From assembly GCA_023667285.1 (NCBI GenBank), contig JAMPAK010000001.1, positions 92,091 to 156,090 on the forward strand: DNA of 64,000 bases. Direction: 5' to 3'. Origin of the DNA: Muribaculaceae bacterium. Lineage in GTDB: Bacteria > Bacteroidota > Bacteroidia > Bacteroidales > Muribaculaceae. The translations under genes were made by a program, and so were the position numbers. Under the pieces are notes generated by a model. It had not been told where the DNA came from. It ran no database searches and saw nothing but the letters and a program-made list of their open reading frames with translations. Every line of letters starts with the position of its first letter. Position 1 is the first letter of the stretch. Below are positions 26,893 to 36,002 of the stretch, piece by piece.

Positions 26893-28347
26893 ATGCCGTC
26901 AAACATTCTACATTATGCGCTTGTCATCCTTCTTTGGGGAGGGGTGATTGCCTATGTAGCTATGATAGGGATGCTTCTGGTCAATGTGATGACGGAGAAC
27001 CGCAATCCACTGAGCACACTCGGGTGGGTTACAGCCTTGATTTTCTTCCCGGTTGGAGGCGCGCTGCTGTATTTCATTTTCGGGCGGAGTCTGAGGAATG
27101 TCAGGATGATATCGCGCAGAAATCGCAGACGGCTTTTTAATTCGGAGCCTAATCCACCGCTCCCGAAAGTTGACAAATCATATAGCCCGGAGACACGACA
27201 AAGGGTACGTCTTGGATATGCCGTGGCCGATGCCATCCTCTATCCCGACAACACAGTGGAGGTTTTCAACTCAGGCAAGGATCTTTTCAAGGTGATGTTC
27301 TCGGAAATGCGTAAGGCCGTAGATTATATCAACGTCCAGTTTTATATCATTTCAAATGACCCGATAGGGCGCGAGTTGTGTGACATACTTGTGGGGCGCG
27401 CCCGCAGTGGAGTAAAGGTAAGGGTGATATATGACTATATCGGTTCCTATGGCAAACGCCCATTGGAACTCTTCAATTATCTGAAGGAGAATGGGGTAGA
27501 GGTGTGTTCTTTTTTCAGGATTCAGTTTCCCGACAAGATAAGCCGTCTCAATTGGCGCAATCACCGCAAGGTTGTCGTCATTGATGGAAAGATTGGTTAT
27601 ATAGGTGGCTTCAATGTGGCTATGCGCTATGTTGACGGAGGTGATTTCAGTCTGTGGCGCGACCTCATGGTCAGGGTGACCGGGCCGATTGTGACCGGTC
27701 TGCAGAACGGATTTGCCATTGACTGGAATTTTATGGGGAAGCCGTTGCTGACGGATGGCACATCTGATGATGGGAAAGAAAGAAAGGGGTCCGTCTGCAA
27801 CGTGAATGCACAGATAGTGGCATCAGGTCCTACAAACAAGTGGGCAGCTACGGGCATGATGTTCTTCAAGGCCATTTCAGGTGCAAAGAGCAGGGTGTGG
27901 ATTCAGACGCCTTATTTTCTTCCGGGGGATGACTTGCTTAAAGCCTTGCAGTGTGCTGCGCTGTCTGGGGTGGATGTCCGGGTGATGGTGCCACGCCGGT
28001 CCGACTCTAAGGTGCTGACATATGCCTCTAACAGTTTTGTGGCTGAGTGTCTTGCATCGGGTATCAAGATATACTTTTTCCGGCCTGGCATGCTCCACTC
28101 CAAACTCCTTCTTGTTGATGATGACTTCTCGACACTTGGGTCGACCAATTTTGACTATAGGAGTTTCGAGCATAACTTTGAGGAGAACATAGTGATGTAC
28201 TCACGTGAGGTCAACATGCTCCTTGCAGAGATGTTTAAGACTGATGAGCGTGAGTCTGACAGGATAAGGCTGTCAGTGTGGAACCGCCGCTCACGCCGTG
28301 AGCGCGCCCTCGAGGCTGTCAGCCGTCTGCTGAGTCCTATCCTTTGA
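26893..28347 (+). CDS. cls: Cardiolipin synthase (PLD family)
   Basis: A 484-residue phospholipase-D-type synthase joining phosphatidylglycerol units to make cardiolipin. Two N-terminal membrane helices (residues 5-30 and 38-60) anchor it. The two HKD motifs are complete: HRKVVVIDGKIGYIGGFN and HSKLLLVDDDFSTLGSTNFD. The ATG at 26893 is preferred since it opens onto the first helix; the frame runs open to 26782 but that overlaps the divergent nadE start. It is transcribed away from nadE across a 103-base gap. Confidence 0.9.
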   Translation: MPSNILHYALVILLWGGVIAYVAMIGMLLVNVMTENRNPLSTLGWVTALIFFPVGGALLYFIFGRSLRNVRMISRRNRRRLFNSEPNPPLPKVDKSYSPETRQRVRLGYAVADAILYPDNTVEVFNSGKDLFKVMFSEMRKAVDYINVQFYIISNDPIGRELCDILVGRARSGVKVRVIYDYIGSYGKRPLELFNYLKENGVEVCSFFRIQFPDKISRLNWRNHRKVVVIDGKIGYIGGFNVAMRYVDGGDFSLWRDLMVRVTGPIVTGLQNGFAIDWNFMGKPLLTDGTSDDGKERKGSVCNVNAQIVASGPTNKWAATGMMFFKAISGAKSRVWIQTPYFLPGDDLLKALQCAALSGVDVRVMVPRRSDSKVLTYASNSFVAECLASGIKIYFFRPGMLHSKLLLVDDDFSTLGSTNFDYRSFEHNFEENIVMYSREVNMLLAEMFKTDERESDRIRLSVWNRRSRRERALEAVSRLLSPIL

Positions 28348-28363
28348 TAATCACGATGGTATG

Positions 28364-28401
28364 AAAAAATGCGAAGGACGGCCTCACGGTCCCCCTTCGC
28401 A
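28364..28401 (-). terminator. Intrinsic terminator of the candidate small RNA
   Basis: TGCGAAGG (28370-28377) pairs with CCTTCGCA (28394-28401), with a further ACGG/CCGT-like inner pairing, and is followed on the minus strand by TTTTTT (28364-28369). Confidence 0.65.
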
Positions 28402-28476
28402 GCTTACACATAGTACTTAACGTCAGTGGATTATTGATTAACTTTCTTGATTACTTTGGCGAATATTTTATCAATG
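28364..28476 (-). ncRNA. Candidate small RNA
   Basis: A minus-strand unit has every external mark of a small RNA gene: a perfect -7 element TAACTTTG followed by CAACGC (28476-28489), identical over 14 bases to that of the tRNA-Gln promoter in this window; about 110 bases with no usable open frame; then a stem TGCGAAGG / CCTTCGCA (28370-28401) followed by six U residues. I do not recognise the RNA family. The hairpin could also serve as the cls terminator on the other strand, though there it lacks a U-tract. Confidence 0.45.
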
Positions 28477-28481
28477 CGTTG

Positions 28482-28489
28482 CAAAGTTA
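28482..28489 (-). promoter_or_regulatory. -7 element of the candidate small RNA
   Basis: TAACTTTG on the minus strand. The -33 box is weak (a T-run 18 bases upstream). The rest of the 419-base gap 28348-28766 is AT-rich, holds the esterase promoter at its right end, and shows no gene. Confidence 0.5.
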
Positions 28490-28710
28490 TGTATTAGTTT
28501 TGAAAAATCCTACAGTCCCAGGGGCGGAGAGGTCAAAAATGATTTTGTGTTTAAACTTTATGAGATTCGGTTTTATTAATCAAACTTATTTGTTTAACAA
28601 AATTTAATTTAAAATTTAACTTAGTTCCTCTGGGATGTTTTAGTTTTTAAGTGTAATAATGACAATATTAAATAATGTTAAAAATTAAATTTCGGCTCAT
28701 GGGTCATATA

Positions 28711-28742
28711 TTTGTGTGTTTGGCTTAAAAGTTGTACCTTTA
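28711..28742 (+). promoter_or_regulatory. Promoter of the esterase-CCA gene pair
   Basis: TTTG (28711-28714), a 20-base spacer, then TACCTTTA (28735-28742): seven of eight -7 positions match TAnnTTTG and spacing is ideal. It lies 24 bases before the start at 28767. Confidence 0.6.
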
Positions 28743-28766
28743 CACAAAATTATAAAACCTCATGCC

Positions 28767-29537
28767 ATGAGATACATCACATTGATTCTGATAGCCATGC
28801 TCGCCATGTCGGCTTCCTCGCAGAGAAAGTTCGAGTTGCCCGAACTTCGTTCAAAAGTCTTTCTGCCGTCTGAAAAATCGGCTACCGGACGTGCTGTTGT
28901 CATCCTTCCGGGTGGTGGGTACTCGCATACAGCCATCAACCACGAGGGATATGATTGGGCGCCATTTTTCAACAATCAGGGAGTTGCATGTGTTGTGGTG
29001 GATTACCGGATGCCCCATGGAGACAGAACGATACCGTATGATGATGTGTTGGCTGTGATCAAGGCAGTGAAAGACAGTGCAGATGTTTGGGGAATTTCTC
29101 CGGATCAGATAGGCATAATGGGATCTTCGGCCGGAGGGCATCTTGCATCGACTGTGGCCACTCAGGCTCCTGACTCACTCCGGCCAGCTTTTCAGATTTT
29201 GTTCTATCCTGTCATCTCAATGGACAAGAAATATACCCACATAGGTTCTCACGACAATCTTCTCGGCAAGGATGCCTCAGAGGAATTGGAACGTGCATTT
29301 ACCGGAGAACTGAATGTCACTCCTGAGACACCTCGGGCCATAATGCTTCTCAGCGCTGATGACAAGGCTGTGCCTCCCCACAACTCGATTGCTTACTGTG
29401 AGGCCCTGGTGAGAAACGGGGTGCCATGCTCGATGCACATCTGGCCAAGCGGAGGCCACGGATGGGGTAGCAGACTTAGTTTCAGATATCATCCTGAGAT
29501 GCTCGATGAACTCTCATCATGGCTTAGAAGCTTTTAG
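28767..29537 (+). CDS. Exported alpha/beta-hydrolase, carbohydrate-esterase type
   Basis: A 256-residue serine hydrolase. The ATG at 28767 begins a signal peptide (MRYITLILIAMLAMSASSQ). The oxyanion-hole loop ILPGGGYSH, nucleophile elbow GSSAGGH (Ser), an Asp in LLSADDKAVP and the final His in SGGHGWG complete the catalytic set. It resembles BD-FAE-like acetyl/feruloyl esterases that strip acyl groups from plant glycans; substrate is inferred. The CCA-type nucleotidyltransferase follows 8 bases later, an odd partner. Confidence 0.85.
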   Translation: MRYITLILIAMLAMSASSQRKFELPELRSKVFLPSEKSATGRAVVILPGGGYSHTAINHEGYDWAPFFNNQGVACVVVDYRMPHGDRTIPYDDVLAVIKAVKDSADVWGISPDQIGIMGSSAGGHLASTVATQAPDSLRPAFQILFYPVISMDKKYTHIGSHDNLLGKDASEELERAFTGELNVTPETPRAIMLLSADDKAVPPHNSIAYCEALVRNGVPCSMHIWPSGGHGWGSRLSFRYHPEMLDELSSWLRSF

Positions 29538-29545
29538 AGTTTGAC

Positions 29546-30940
29546 ATGACAACCGAAATCTATCATCAAATCTGCTCATGGTTTCGTGACCTTGTCAGAG
29601 GCACGAAATGGGACGGGCATATATATGCTGTAGGTGGATGTTGTCGTGACGAGGTTATGGGATTTCCCATCAAGGATCTCGACATGGCAGTAGATCTTCC
29701 AGACGGCGGGATAGAGTTTGCCCGTTGGCTAGAACAGAAGGGATTGACTCGTGGAGAGGTGGTGGAGTTCCCAAGATTTGGCACGGCGCGACTTGAACTG
29801 AAGGCCTTCCCGGGAGATGAGATAGAGTTGGTGCAGACTCGTAAGGAAAAATATACTGACCGCAACTCCCGCTGCCCGGAGACTGCCTTTGGAACCATTG
29901 AGGAGGACTGTATGAGGCGCGACCTCACCATAAATTCACTATACTTCGACATATGCCGGGAAAGATTTGTGGATATAACCGGCAAAGGGCTGCATGACAT
30001 AGAAAATCACATCATCCGCACACCCTCTGACCCTGATGGGACCTATGACGATGACCCGGTGAGGATATATCGTACCATTCGTTTCGCCACACGCTATGGA
30101 TGGGAGATAGAGGAAGAGACCTATAAGGGGATTCTGAGAAACATGCAACGCCTCACCATAGTGACTCCAACCAGATGCCATTCAGAACTCGAGAGGATGC
30201 TCCTGGAGCCAAACAGGCTGATGGGACTGAAGATGCTGATGGAGACCGGTGCCATGAGATATATGATACCTGAGGTATTTGCCGAGAAGCATCAGGCTCA
30301 GGGAAAGGGGCATTTTCCCACCGTCTGGGAGCATACTCTGAAAGTGGTTGAGAATCTTGGCGACTCACCGCTCCCGCTGCTGATGGCAGGGCTGCTTCAG
30401 GATGTCGGTAAACCGGCCACGGTTCAGAAAGACAAGGATGGCCATATACATTTCCCGAATTTTGACCAGACGGGCTCAGGACTGACCCGAAGGATATTGA
30501 GAAGATTCAGGTATGAGCGATCATTCATCGACCAGGTTGATTTCCTCGTGCGCCATCAGATGTGGACTGCACAATGGGGACATAAAGCAGAGAAGATGAA
30601 AGACAGACAGCTGCGCAAACTGCAGTATGTGTGTCGCACCCGTGAACGATTCGATATGCTGATGAAGTTTGTCAATGCACTCAATATGGCATTTCCACCG
30701 GGCCATCGTAGGCCTGAGCATGTGGCCACCATAGAGCGGCGGACCGCTGAGATGGTGGCAGAGGGGACAGATATGTTCGGCTATAATCTGCCTGTGCAGA
30801 CCTCGGATATCAAGAGAATCAAACATACAGGCAATCCAAAGTCACTGAAACGATATAAGGACTACCTGCTGAAGATGGCATTTCAGAATCCCGGGCTCTC
30901 TGTAGGTGAGTTTAAGGAATTGCTGGTAGCGTTCAAATGA
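29546..30940 (+). CDS. CCA-adding-type tRNA nucleotidyltransferase with a degenerate HD domain
   Basis: A 464-residue class II nucleotidyltransferase. The catalytic domain has VGGCCRDEVMG, metal ligands DLD in IKDLDMAVD, RRDLTINSLYFDI and DDDPVRIYRTIRFATRYGW, so addition of CCA to tRNA 3' ends or poly(A) activity is expected. The tRNA-Gln in this window has no encoded CCA, so such an enzyme is needed. The C-terminal HD domain has lost its name motif: LLQDVGKP replaces the usual LLHDxGKP, and the following H-x-H area is HFPNFDQ. Phosphohydrolase activity is therefore unlikely. Confidence 0.85.
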   Translation: MTTEIYHQICSWFRDLVRGTKWDGHIYAVGGCCRDEVMGFPIKDLDMAVDLPDGGIEFARWLEQKGLTRGEVVEFPRFGTARLELKAFPGDEIELVQTRKEKYTDRNSRCPETAFGTIEEDCMRRDLTINSLYFDICRERFVDITGKGLHDIENHIIRTPSDPDGTYDDDPVRIYRTIRFATRYGWEIEEETYKGILRNMQRLTIVTPTRCHSELERMLLEPNRLMGLKMLMETGAMRYMIPEVFAEKHQAQGKGHFPTVWEHTLKVVENLGDSPLPLLMAGLLQDVGKPATVQKDKDGHIHFPNFDQTGSGLTRRILRRFRYERSFIDQVDFLVRHQMWTAQWGHKAEKMKDRQLRKLQYVCRTRERFDMLMKFVNALNMAFPPGHRRPEHVATIERRTAEMVAEGTDMFGYNLPVQTSDIKRIKHTGNPKSLKRYKDYLLKMAFQNPGLSVGEFKELLVAFK

Positions 30941-30952
30941 CAAATTTGAAAT

Positions 30953-30984
30953 TTTGCTAAATTCAGAGGGAAGTATTAACTTTG
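30953..30984 (+). promoter_or_regulatory. metG promoter
   Basis: TTTG (30953-30956), a spacer of exactly 20 bases and TAACTTTG (30977-30984) form a perfect Bacteroidota promoter, 34 bases before the metG ATG. Confidence 0.75.
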
Positions 30985-31018
30985 CATTATATTACAGAAG
31001 CATATTAAAAAACATAAT

Positions 31019-33064
31019 ATGGAAAAGAAATTCAAGCGGACTCTTGTCACAACCGCTCTCCCATATGCCAATGGTCCGGTTCATATCGGACATCTGGCAG
31101 GCGTGTATGTACCAGCTGATATCTATACACGCTACATGCGTCTACGCGGTGAGGATGTGATAATGATTGGTGGCAGCGATGAGCATGGTGTCCCCATCAC
31201 CCTGCGCGCCCGCAAGGAGGGGATCACTCCACAGGAGGTCGTGGACCGCTATCACAAGATTATAAAGGATTCCCTCGAGGAACTTGGAGTGTCGTTTGAT
31301 ATCTATTCCCGTACTACTTCAGACATTCACCGCGAGACAGCTTCTGAATTCTTCCGTCACCTATATGATAAAAGTGAGTTCACGGTGCAGACATCGCTCC
31401 AGCCTTATGACAGCAAAGCCGGGGAGTTCCTGGCAGACCGTTATGTGGTGGGTACATGTCCTAAATGTGGCTCTGACCACGCATATGGCGACCAGTGTGA
31501 GGCTTGCGGGTCTTCGCTCAACGCAACAGACCTCATCAATCCGCGCTCGGCTCTCACCGGTGAGCCGGTGGAGATGAAGGAGACGACACACTGGTTCCTT
31601 CCCCTTGACAAATGGGAACCGTCACTCAAGGAGTGGATTCTCGAGGGTCACAAGGAGTGGAAGACCAATGTCTACGGCCAGTGCAAGTCGTGGCTCGACG
31701 GTGGTCTCCAGCCCAGAGCCGTGAGCCGTGACCTTTCGTGGGGTGTCCCCGTGCCGGTCGAGGGTGCTGAAGGGAAGGTGCTGTATGTATGGTTTGATGC
31801 GCCGATTGGCTATATCTCAAATACAAAGGAACTTCTTCCGGACTCATGGGAGAAATATTGGAAAGACCCGGAGACACGTGTCATAAACTTCATAGGGAAG
31901 GACAACATCGTGTTTCACTGCATTGTATTCCCGGCCATGCTCATGGCTTATGGCGATGGATTCCAGCTTCCAGACAATGTCCCGGCCAATGAGTTCCTGA
32001 ACCTTGAGGGAGACAAGATCTCAACCTCGAGGAACTGGGCTGTATGGCTTCATGAATATCTACAGGAATTCCCCGGCAAGCAGGATGTGCTTCGCTATGT
32101 TCTGACAGCCAATGCACCTGAGACTAAGGACAATGACTTCACATGGGCTGATTTTCAGGCAAGAAATAACAATGAGCTGGTTGCCATCCTTGGCAATTTC
32201 GTGAACCGAGCCGTTGTCCTTACTCATAAATTCTTTGGCGGCATGGTGCCTGTGAGAGGAGCCATGAGCGAGACAGAGATGAAACTTGAGTCAGACCTGA
32301 AGGAAGCAGTGGCATCCCTCACGGATGCTCTCGACAACTTCCACTTCCGCGAGGCCCTCAAACAGGCCATGGAGATAGCCCGACTTGGCAACCGCTATCT
32401 ACAGGAGACTGAGCCATGGAAGGTTGCCAAGACCGATATGGAGCGAACCGGGACTATCCTCAACGTTGCGCTGCAGTTGTGTGCCAATATCGCTGTGGCC
32501 TTCGAGCCTTTTATCCCTCACAGCGCAGAGCGCCTGTCAGAGATGATAAGACTAAAGGAGATGAGATGGGATATGCTCGGGTCTCTCGACCTTATTCCTG
32601 ACGGGGTAGAAATAGGGAAGCCCGAACTCCTCTTTGAGAAGGTAGAGGATGCCGCTATCCAGGCTCAGGTGCAGAAACTGCTCGACACAAAGAAGGCTAA
32701 TGAGATAGCAGCATGGAGGGCAGAGCCTCAGGCTGAGGATATAGACTTTGACACATTCACTCGCTCCGACCTTCGTGTGGGGACGATTCTGGAGTGTGAG
32801 AAGGTGCCTAAAGCAGATAAACTGCTGCGCTTCCTCATTGATGATGGTCTCGAGAAGCGCACTATTGTGAGTGGCATCGCAAAATATTATCCTGAGCCTC
32901 AGTCTCTCGTTGGCAAGCAGATATGTTTCATAGCCAATCTGCCGCCTCGCAAGCTCAAAGGGGTAGTGTCGCAGGGCATGATACTCTCGGCGGTCAACTC
33001 AGACGGGAGCCTTGTGCTGATTGAACCCTCCTCACCGGTGGCTCCCGGGGCTAAGATTGGCTGA
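31019..33064 (+). CDS. metG: Methionyl-tRNA synthetase
   Basis: A 681-residue class I synthetase charging tRNA-Met. HIGH-type motif [10 protein letters not shown] near residue 20, a zinc knuckle ([18 protein letters not shown]), the KMSKS-equivalent DKISTSRNW (with ISTS), the helical anticodon domain, and a C-terminal tRNA-binding OB domain (about 580-681, [17 protein letters not shown]). Length and domain set match the long bacterial form. Strong own promoter; asparaginase follows after 31 bases. Confidence 0.97.
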   Translation: MEKKFKRTLVTTALPYANGPVHIGHLAGVYVPADIYTRYMRLRGEDVIMIGGSDEHGVPITLRARKEGITPQEVVDRYHKIIKDSLEELGVSFDIYSRTTSDIHRETASEFFRHLYDKSEFTVQTSLQPYDSKAGEFLADRYVVGTCPKCGSDHAYGDQCEACGSSLNATDLINPRSALTGEPVEMKETTHWFLPLDKWEPSLKEWILEGHKEWKTNVYGQCKSWLDGGLQPRAVSRDLSWGVPVPVEGAEGKVLYVWFDAPIGYISNTKELLPDSWEKYWKDPETRVINFIGKDNIVFHCIVFPAMLMAYGDGFQLPDNVPANEFLNLEGDKISTSRNWAVWLHEYLQEFPGKQDVLRYVLTANAPETKDNDFTWADFQARNNNELVAILGNFVNRAVVLTHKFFGGMVPVRGAMSETEMKLESDLKEAVASLTDALDNFHFREALKQAMEIARLGNRYLQETEPWKVAKTDMERTGTILNVALQLCANIAVAFEPFIPHSAERLSEMIRLKEMRWDMLGSLDLIPDGVEIGKPELLFEKVEDAAIQAQVQKLLDTKKANEIAAWRAEPQAEDIDFDTFTRSDLRVGTILECEKVPKADKLLRFLIDDGLEKRTIVSGIAKYYPEPQSLVGKQICFIANLPPRKLKGVVSQGMILSAVNSDGSLVLIEPSSPVAPGAKIG

Positions 33065-33095
33065 CAATTAGATTTGACTATCAAGTTTTGTATCC

Positions 33096-34157
33096 ATGAA
33101 TAAACCACGCATCCTCATCATATACACAGGAGGCACCATTGGGATGATTGAAGACAGTGCCACTCATGCCTTGACGCCTTTTGATTTCACTCACCTGATA
33201 GACAATGTGCCAAAGGTGAAGATGCTTGAATACTCCATAGACAACATCCAGTTCACCCCCATCGACTCCTCAGATATGGGGCCTGACGGGTGGACTGAGA
33301 TTGCGTGTGCGATAGCCTCTAACTATGACAGTTATGACGGCTTCGTGGTGCTTCACGGGACCGATACAATGGCCTATACCGCCTCAGCGTTGTCTTTTAT
33401 GCTCGGTGGTCTGGACAAACCGGTGATTATCACCGGCTCTCAGCTCCCCATCGGTGAGGTGAGGACAGACGGAGAGGAGAACCTGATCACAGCTCTCCAG
33501 ATAGCGGCTGCCCGTACAAACGACGGACGCCCTATGGTGCAGGAGGTGGCCATCCTTTTTGAGAACTATCTCTGGCGGGGTAACCGTTCAACAAAGATGA
33601 GCGCCGACAATTTCAATGCCTTCAAGAGCAACAACTATCCATCGCTGGCCAAGATAGGCCTGGGAATACATTTTGCAGAGAAGGCGCTCCGACGCCCGGT
33701 CACGAATGGGAAGCTCGAATTACATACACGCATGGATACGGGTGTGATGTTCATTGACCTCTATCCGGGACTGACCCCTGAGATTTTCAGACATCAGCTC
33801 TCCACTCCAGGCATCAAAGGAATTGTGCTGCGCACATATGGAGCCGGAAATGCACCGACGGCCTCATGGTTTGTCGAGTCTATCCGTAATGCTATAGAGA
33901 GAGGGATAGTAGTGGTCAATGTGACGCAGTGTGTCAACGGCAGAGTCCACACCGGACGCTATCTTTCGGGAGAGATACTGAGCCATTGCGGTGTCCTCTC
34001 GGGCCACGATCTGACATCAGAGGCCGCCATCACCAAACTCATGTATCTATTTGGGCTTGGCCTGAACCGCACACAGGTGTGTGAGGAGTTCGAGAAAGAT
34101 ATCTGCGGAGAACTCACCCTCTCAGACACACCTGTTTTCAACTGTGAATATATTTGA
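33096..34157 (+). CDS. ansA: Type I (cytoplasmic) L-asparaginase
   Basis: A 353-residue amidohydrolase turning asparagine into aspartate and ammonia. The first catalytic Thr is in [10 protein letters not shown] and the second in [19 protein letters not shown], with [13 protein letters not shown] between. There is no signal peptide, so this is the low-affinity cytoplasmic form. It is probably cotranscribed with metG; the phosphofructokinase gene has its own promoter beginning inside the region after its stop. Confidence 0.93.
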   Translation: MNKPRILIIYTGGTIGMIEDSATHALTPFDFTHLIDNVPKVKMLEYSIDNIQFTPIDSSDMGPDGWTEIACAIASNYDSYDGFVVLHGTDTMAYTASALSFMLGGLDKPVIITGSQLPIGEVRTDGEENLITALQIAAARTNDGRPMVQEVAILFENYLWRGNRSTKMSADNFNAFKSNNYPSLAKIGLGIHFAEKALRRPVTNGKLELHTRMDTGVMFIDLYPGLTPEIFRHQLSTPGIKGIVLRTYGAGNAPTASWFVESIRNAIERGIVVVNVTQCVNGRVHTGRYLSGEILSHCGVLSGHDLTSEAAITKLMYLFGLGLNRTQVCEEFEKDICGELTLSDTPVFNCEYI

Positions 34158-34176
34158 AGAAAAATTGGCCTGAACG

Positions 34177-34208
34177 GTTGGAGTTTAGGGAGATTTTTGC
34201 GAACTTTG
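34177..34208 (+). promoter_or_regulatory. Candidate pfp promoter
   Basis: GTTG (34177-34180), 20 bases, then GAACTTTG (34201-34208), a partial match to TAnnTTTG. The implied leader is about 55 bases. Confidence 0.45.
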
Positions 34209-34270
34209 CGTGTGTAATAATCATCAGAAATCGAAAACTAAAATTTATAATAACAGAAAACTCAAATCCA

Positions 34271-35929
34271 ATGGAAAAAAGCCCGTTGCAGAAGGCCCGT
34301 GCGGCCTATAAGCCCCAGCTTCCGATTGTCCTGACCGGAGCGGCAGTAACAGTTAAGGAAGGGGAACCTACACAGAGCGCCGGCGATCAGGAGGAAATCA
34401 AGAAACTTTTCCCCAACACATATGGTCTTCCCGAAATCGTTTTTGAGAAGGCTACAACAGCAGGCGAAGGTAGGCCGATCAATGTCGGTGTAATTCTCTC
34501 GGGCGGTCAAGCACCCGGCGGACATAATGTGATCTCAGGTCTCTTCGACGGCATCAAGGCTGTCAACAAAGATTCACGCCTCTATGGTTTCCTCATGGGT
34601 CCCGGTGGCCTCGTTGACCACAAGTATAAGGAACTCACTGCGGACATCATCGATGAGTATCGCAATACCGGCGGCTTTGACATCATAGGCTCAGGACGTA
34701 CTAAACTTGAGACAAAGGAGCAGTTTGACAAGGGTCTGGAGATTTTGCGCGAGCTTGACATCAAGGCTCTCGTCATCATCGGAGGCGACGACTCAAACAC
34801 CAATGCAGCCATCCTGGCTGAGTACTATAAGGCCATTGGCGCAGGTGTTCAGGTGATTGGTTGTCCCAAGACCATCGACGGCGACCTTAAGAATTCTGTG
34901 ATAGAGACATCTTTTGGATTTGACACCGCTACCAAGGTCTACTCAGAGGTGATAGGCAACATACAGCGCGATTGCAACTCTGCTAAAAAATATTGGCACT
35001 TCATCAAGTTGATGGGTCGCTCTGCTTCGCACATTGCTCTTGAGTGCGCACTTCAGTGCCAGCCCAACATTTGTATCATCTCAGAGGAGGTTGAGGCCAA
35101 GGACATGACCCTCCATCAGGTGGTAGACTATATCGCCGAGGCTGTGGCAGAGCGCGCCAAGAAGGGTATGAATTATGGTGTAGTCCTCATTCCTGAGGGA
35201 CTCATAGAGTTTATCCCCGCTGTGAAGCGTCTCATCGCTGAGCTCAACGATCTTCTTGCCGCCAAGGCTGAGGAGTTTGCAGCTGTCCCTGCAGAAGAGC
35301 AGAGGGCATGGGTTATCAAGAACCTCTCTGAGGCAAATGCTGAGACATATGAGAGCCTTCCCGCAGGTGTGGCCCGTCAGCTCACACTCGACCGCGACCC
35401 CCACGGCAATGTACAGGTTTCCCTTATCGAAACCGAGAAACTTCTCTCCGAGATGGTAGGGAAGCGTCTTGAGGCCTTCAAGGAAGCCGGTCAATATAAT
35501 GGCAAGTATGCCACCATGCACCACTTCTTCGGCTACGAAGGACGCTGTGCAGATCCCTCAAACTTTGATGCCAACTACTGCTATGGCCTTGGCTACACCG
35601 CAGCCATGCTGATAGAATCAGGCGTCACAGGCTATATGTCAAGCCTCCGTAACCTCACTTTCGCACCCGTCAACTGGATAGCAGGCGGCATCCCCATCAC
35701 AATGATGATGAACATGGAGCGACGCCACGGTGAAATGAAGCCCGTAATCCGCAAGGCACTTGTTGAACTTGATGGAGCACCCTTCCTCAAGTTTGCCAAG
35801 GAGCGCGACGCATGGAAGACAGGGACATGCTATACATATCCCGGCCCCATCCAGTACTTCGGTCCCGCCGAGGTATGCGACCGTCCGTCGCTCACACTTG
35901 TCTATGAGCAGAAACGCCGCAAGTATTAA
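34271..35929 (+). CDS. pfp: Diphosphate-dependent phosphofructokinase
   Basis: A 552-residue PPi-dependent 6-phosphofructokinase of the long clade, reversibly phosphorylating fructose-6-phosphate. [18 protein letters not shown] binds the phosphoryl donor, [11 protein letters not shown] carries the Asp that excludes ATP in favour of PPi, [10 protein letters not shown] is the catalytic PKTIDxD block. I set the start at 34271 (MEKSPLQKA); the frame runs back to 34154 but that part reads through the promoter and leader. A perfect terminator follows. Confidence 0.95.
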   Translation: MEKSPLQKARAAYKPQLPIVLTGAAVTVKEGEPTQSAGDQEEIKKLFPNTYGLPEIVFEKATTAGEGRPINVGVILSGGQAPGGHNVISGLFDGIKAVNKDSRLYGFLMGPGGLVDHKYKELTADIIDEYRNTGGFDIIGSGRTKLETKEQFDKGLEILRELDIKALVIIGGDDSNTNAAILAEYYKAIGAGVQVIGCPKTIDGDLKNSVIETSFGFDTATKVYSEVIGNIQRDCNSAKKYWHFIKLMGRSASHIALECALQCQPNICIISEEVEAKDMTLHQVVDYIAEAVAERAKKGMNYGVVLIPEGLIEFIPAVKRLIAELNDLLAAKAEEFAAVPAEEQRAWVIKNLSEANAETYESLPAGVARQLTLDRDPHGNVQVSLIETEKLLSEMVGKRLEAFKEAGQYNGKYATMHHFFGYEGRCADPSNFDANYCYGLGYTAAMLIESGVTGYMSSLRNLTFAPVNWIAGGIPITMMMNMERRHGEMKPVIRKALVELDGAPFLKFAKERDAWKTGTCYTYPGPIQYFGPAEVCDRPSLTLVYEQKRRKY

Positions 35930-35956
35930 AACCAAGTACACCTTACACACAACCTT

Positions 35957-35997
35957 AAAGACCTTAAGGAGCAGTCCTTAAGGTCTTTAATATTTTT
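35957..35997 (+). terminator. Strong intrinsic terminator after pfp, directly before rel
   Basis: AAAGACCTTAAGGA (35957-35970) pairs perfectly with TCCTTAAGGTCTTT (35975-35988) around GCAG and is followed by AATATTTTT. It ends 5 bases before the first Rel start codon (36003). Confidence 0.85.
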
Positions 35998-36002
35998 CAA
36001 TT

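Noticed and set aside
26790..26906. Upstream starts of nadE and cls that would overlap each other
   Set aside because: Both conserved domains begin at the inner ATGs (26789 and 26893), leaving a sensible 103-base divergent gap.
28436..28465. Plus-strand TAACTTTC and TTACTTTG as promoters
   Set aside because: Both are imperfect, lack a -33 box and lead to no gene; the minus-strand element at 28482-28489 is perfect and ends in a terminator.
34154..34270. Upstream start of the phosphofructokinase
   Set aside because: The added residues read through the promoter-like element and leader; the family begins at 34271.
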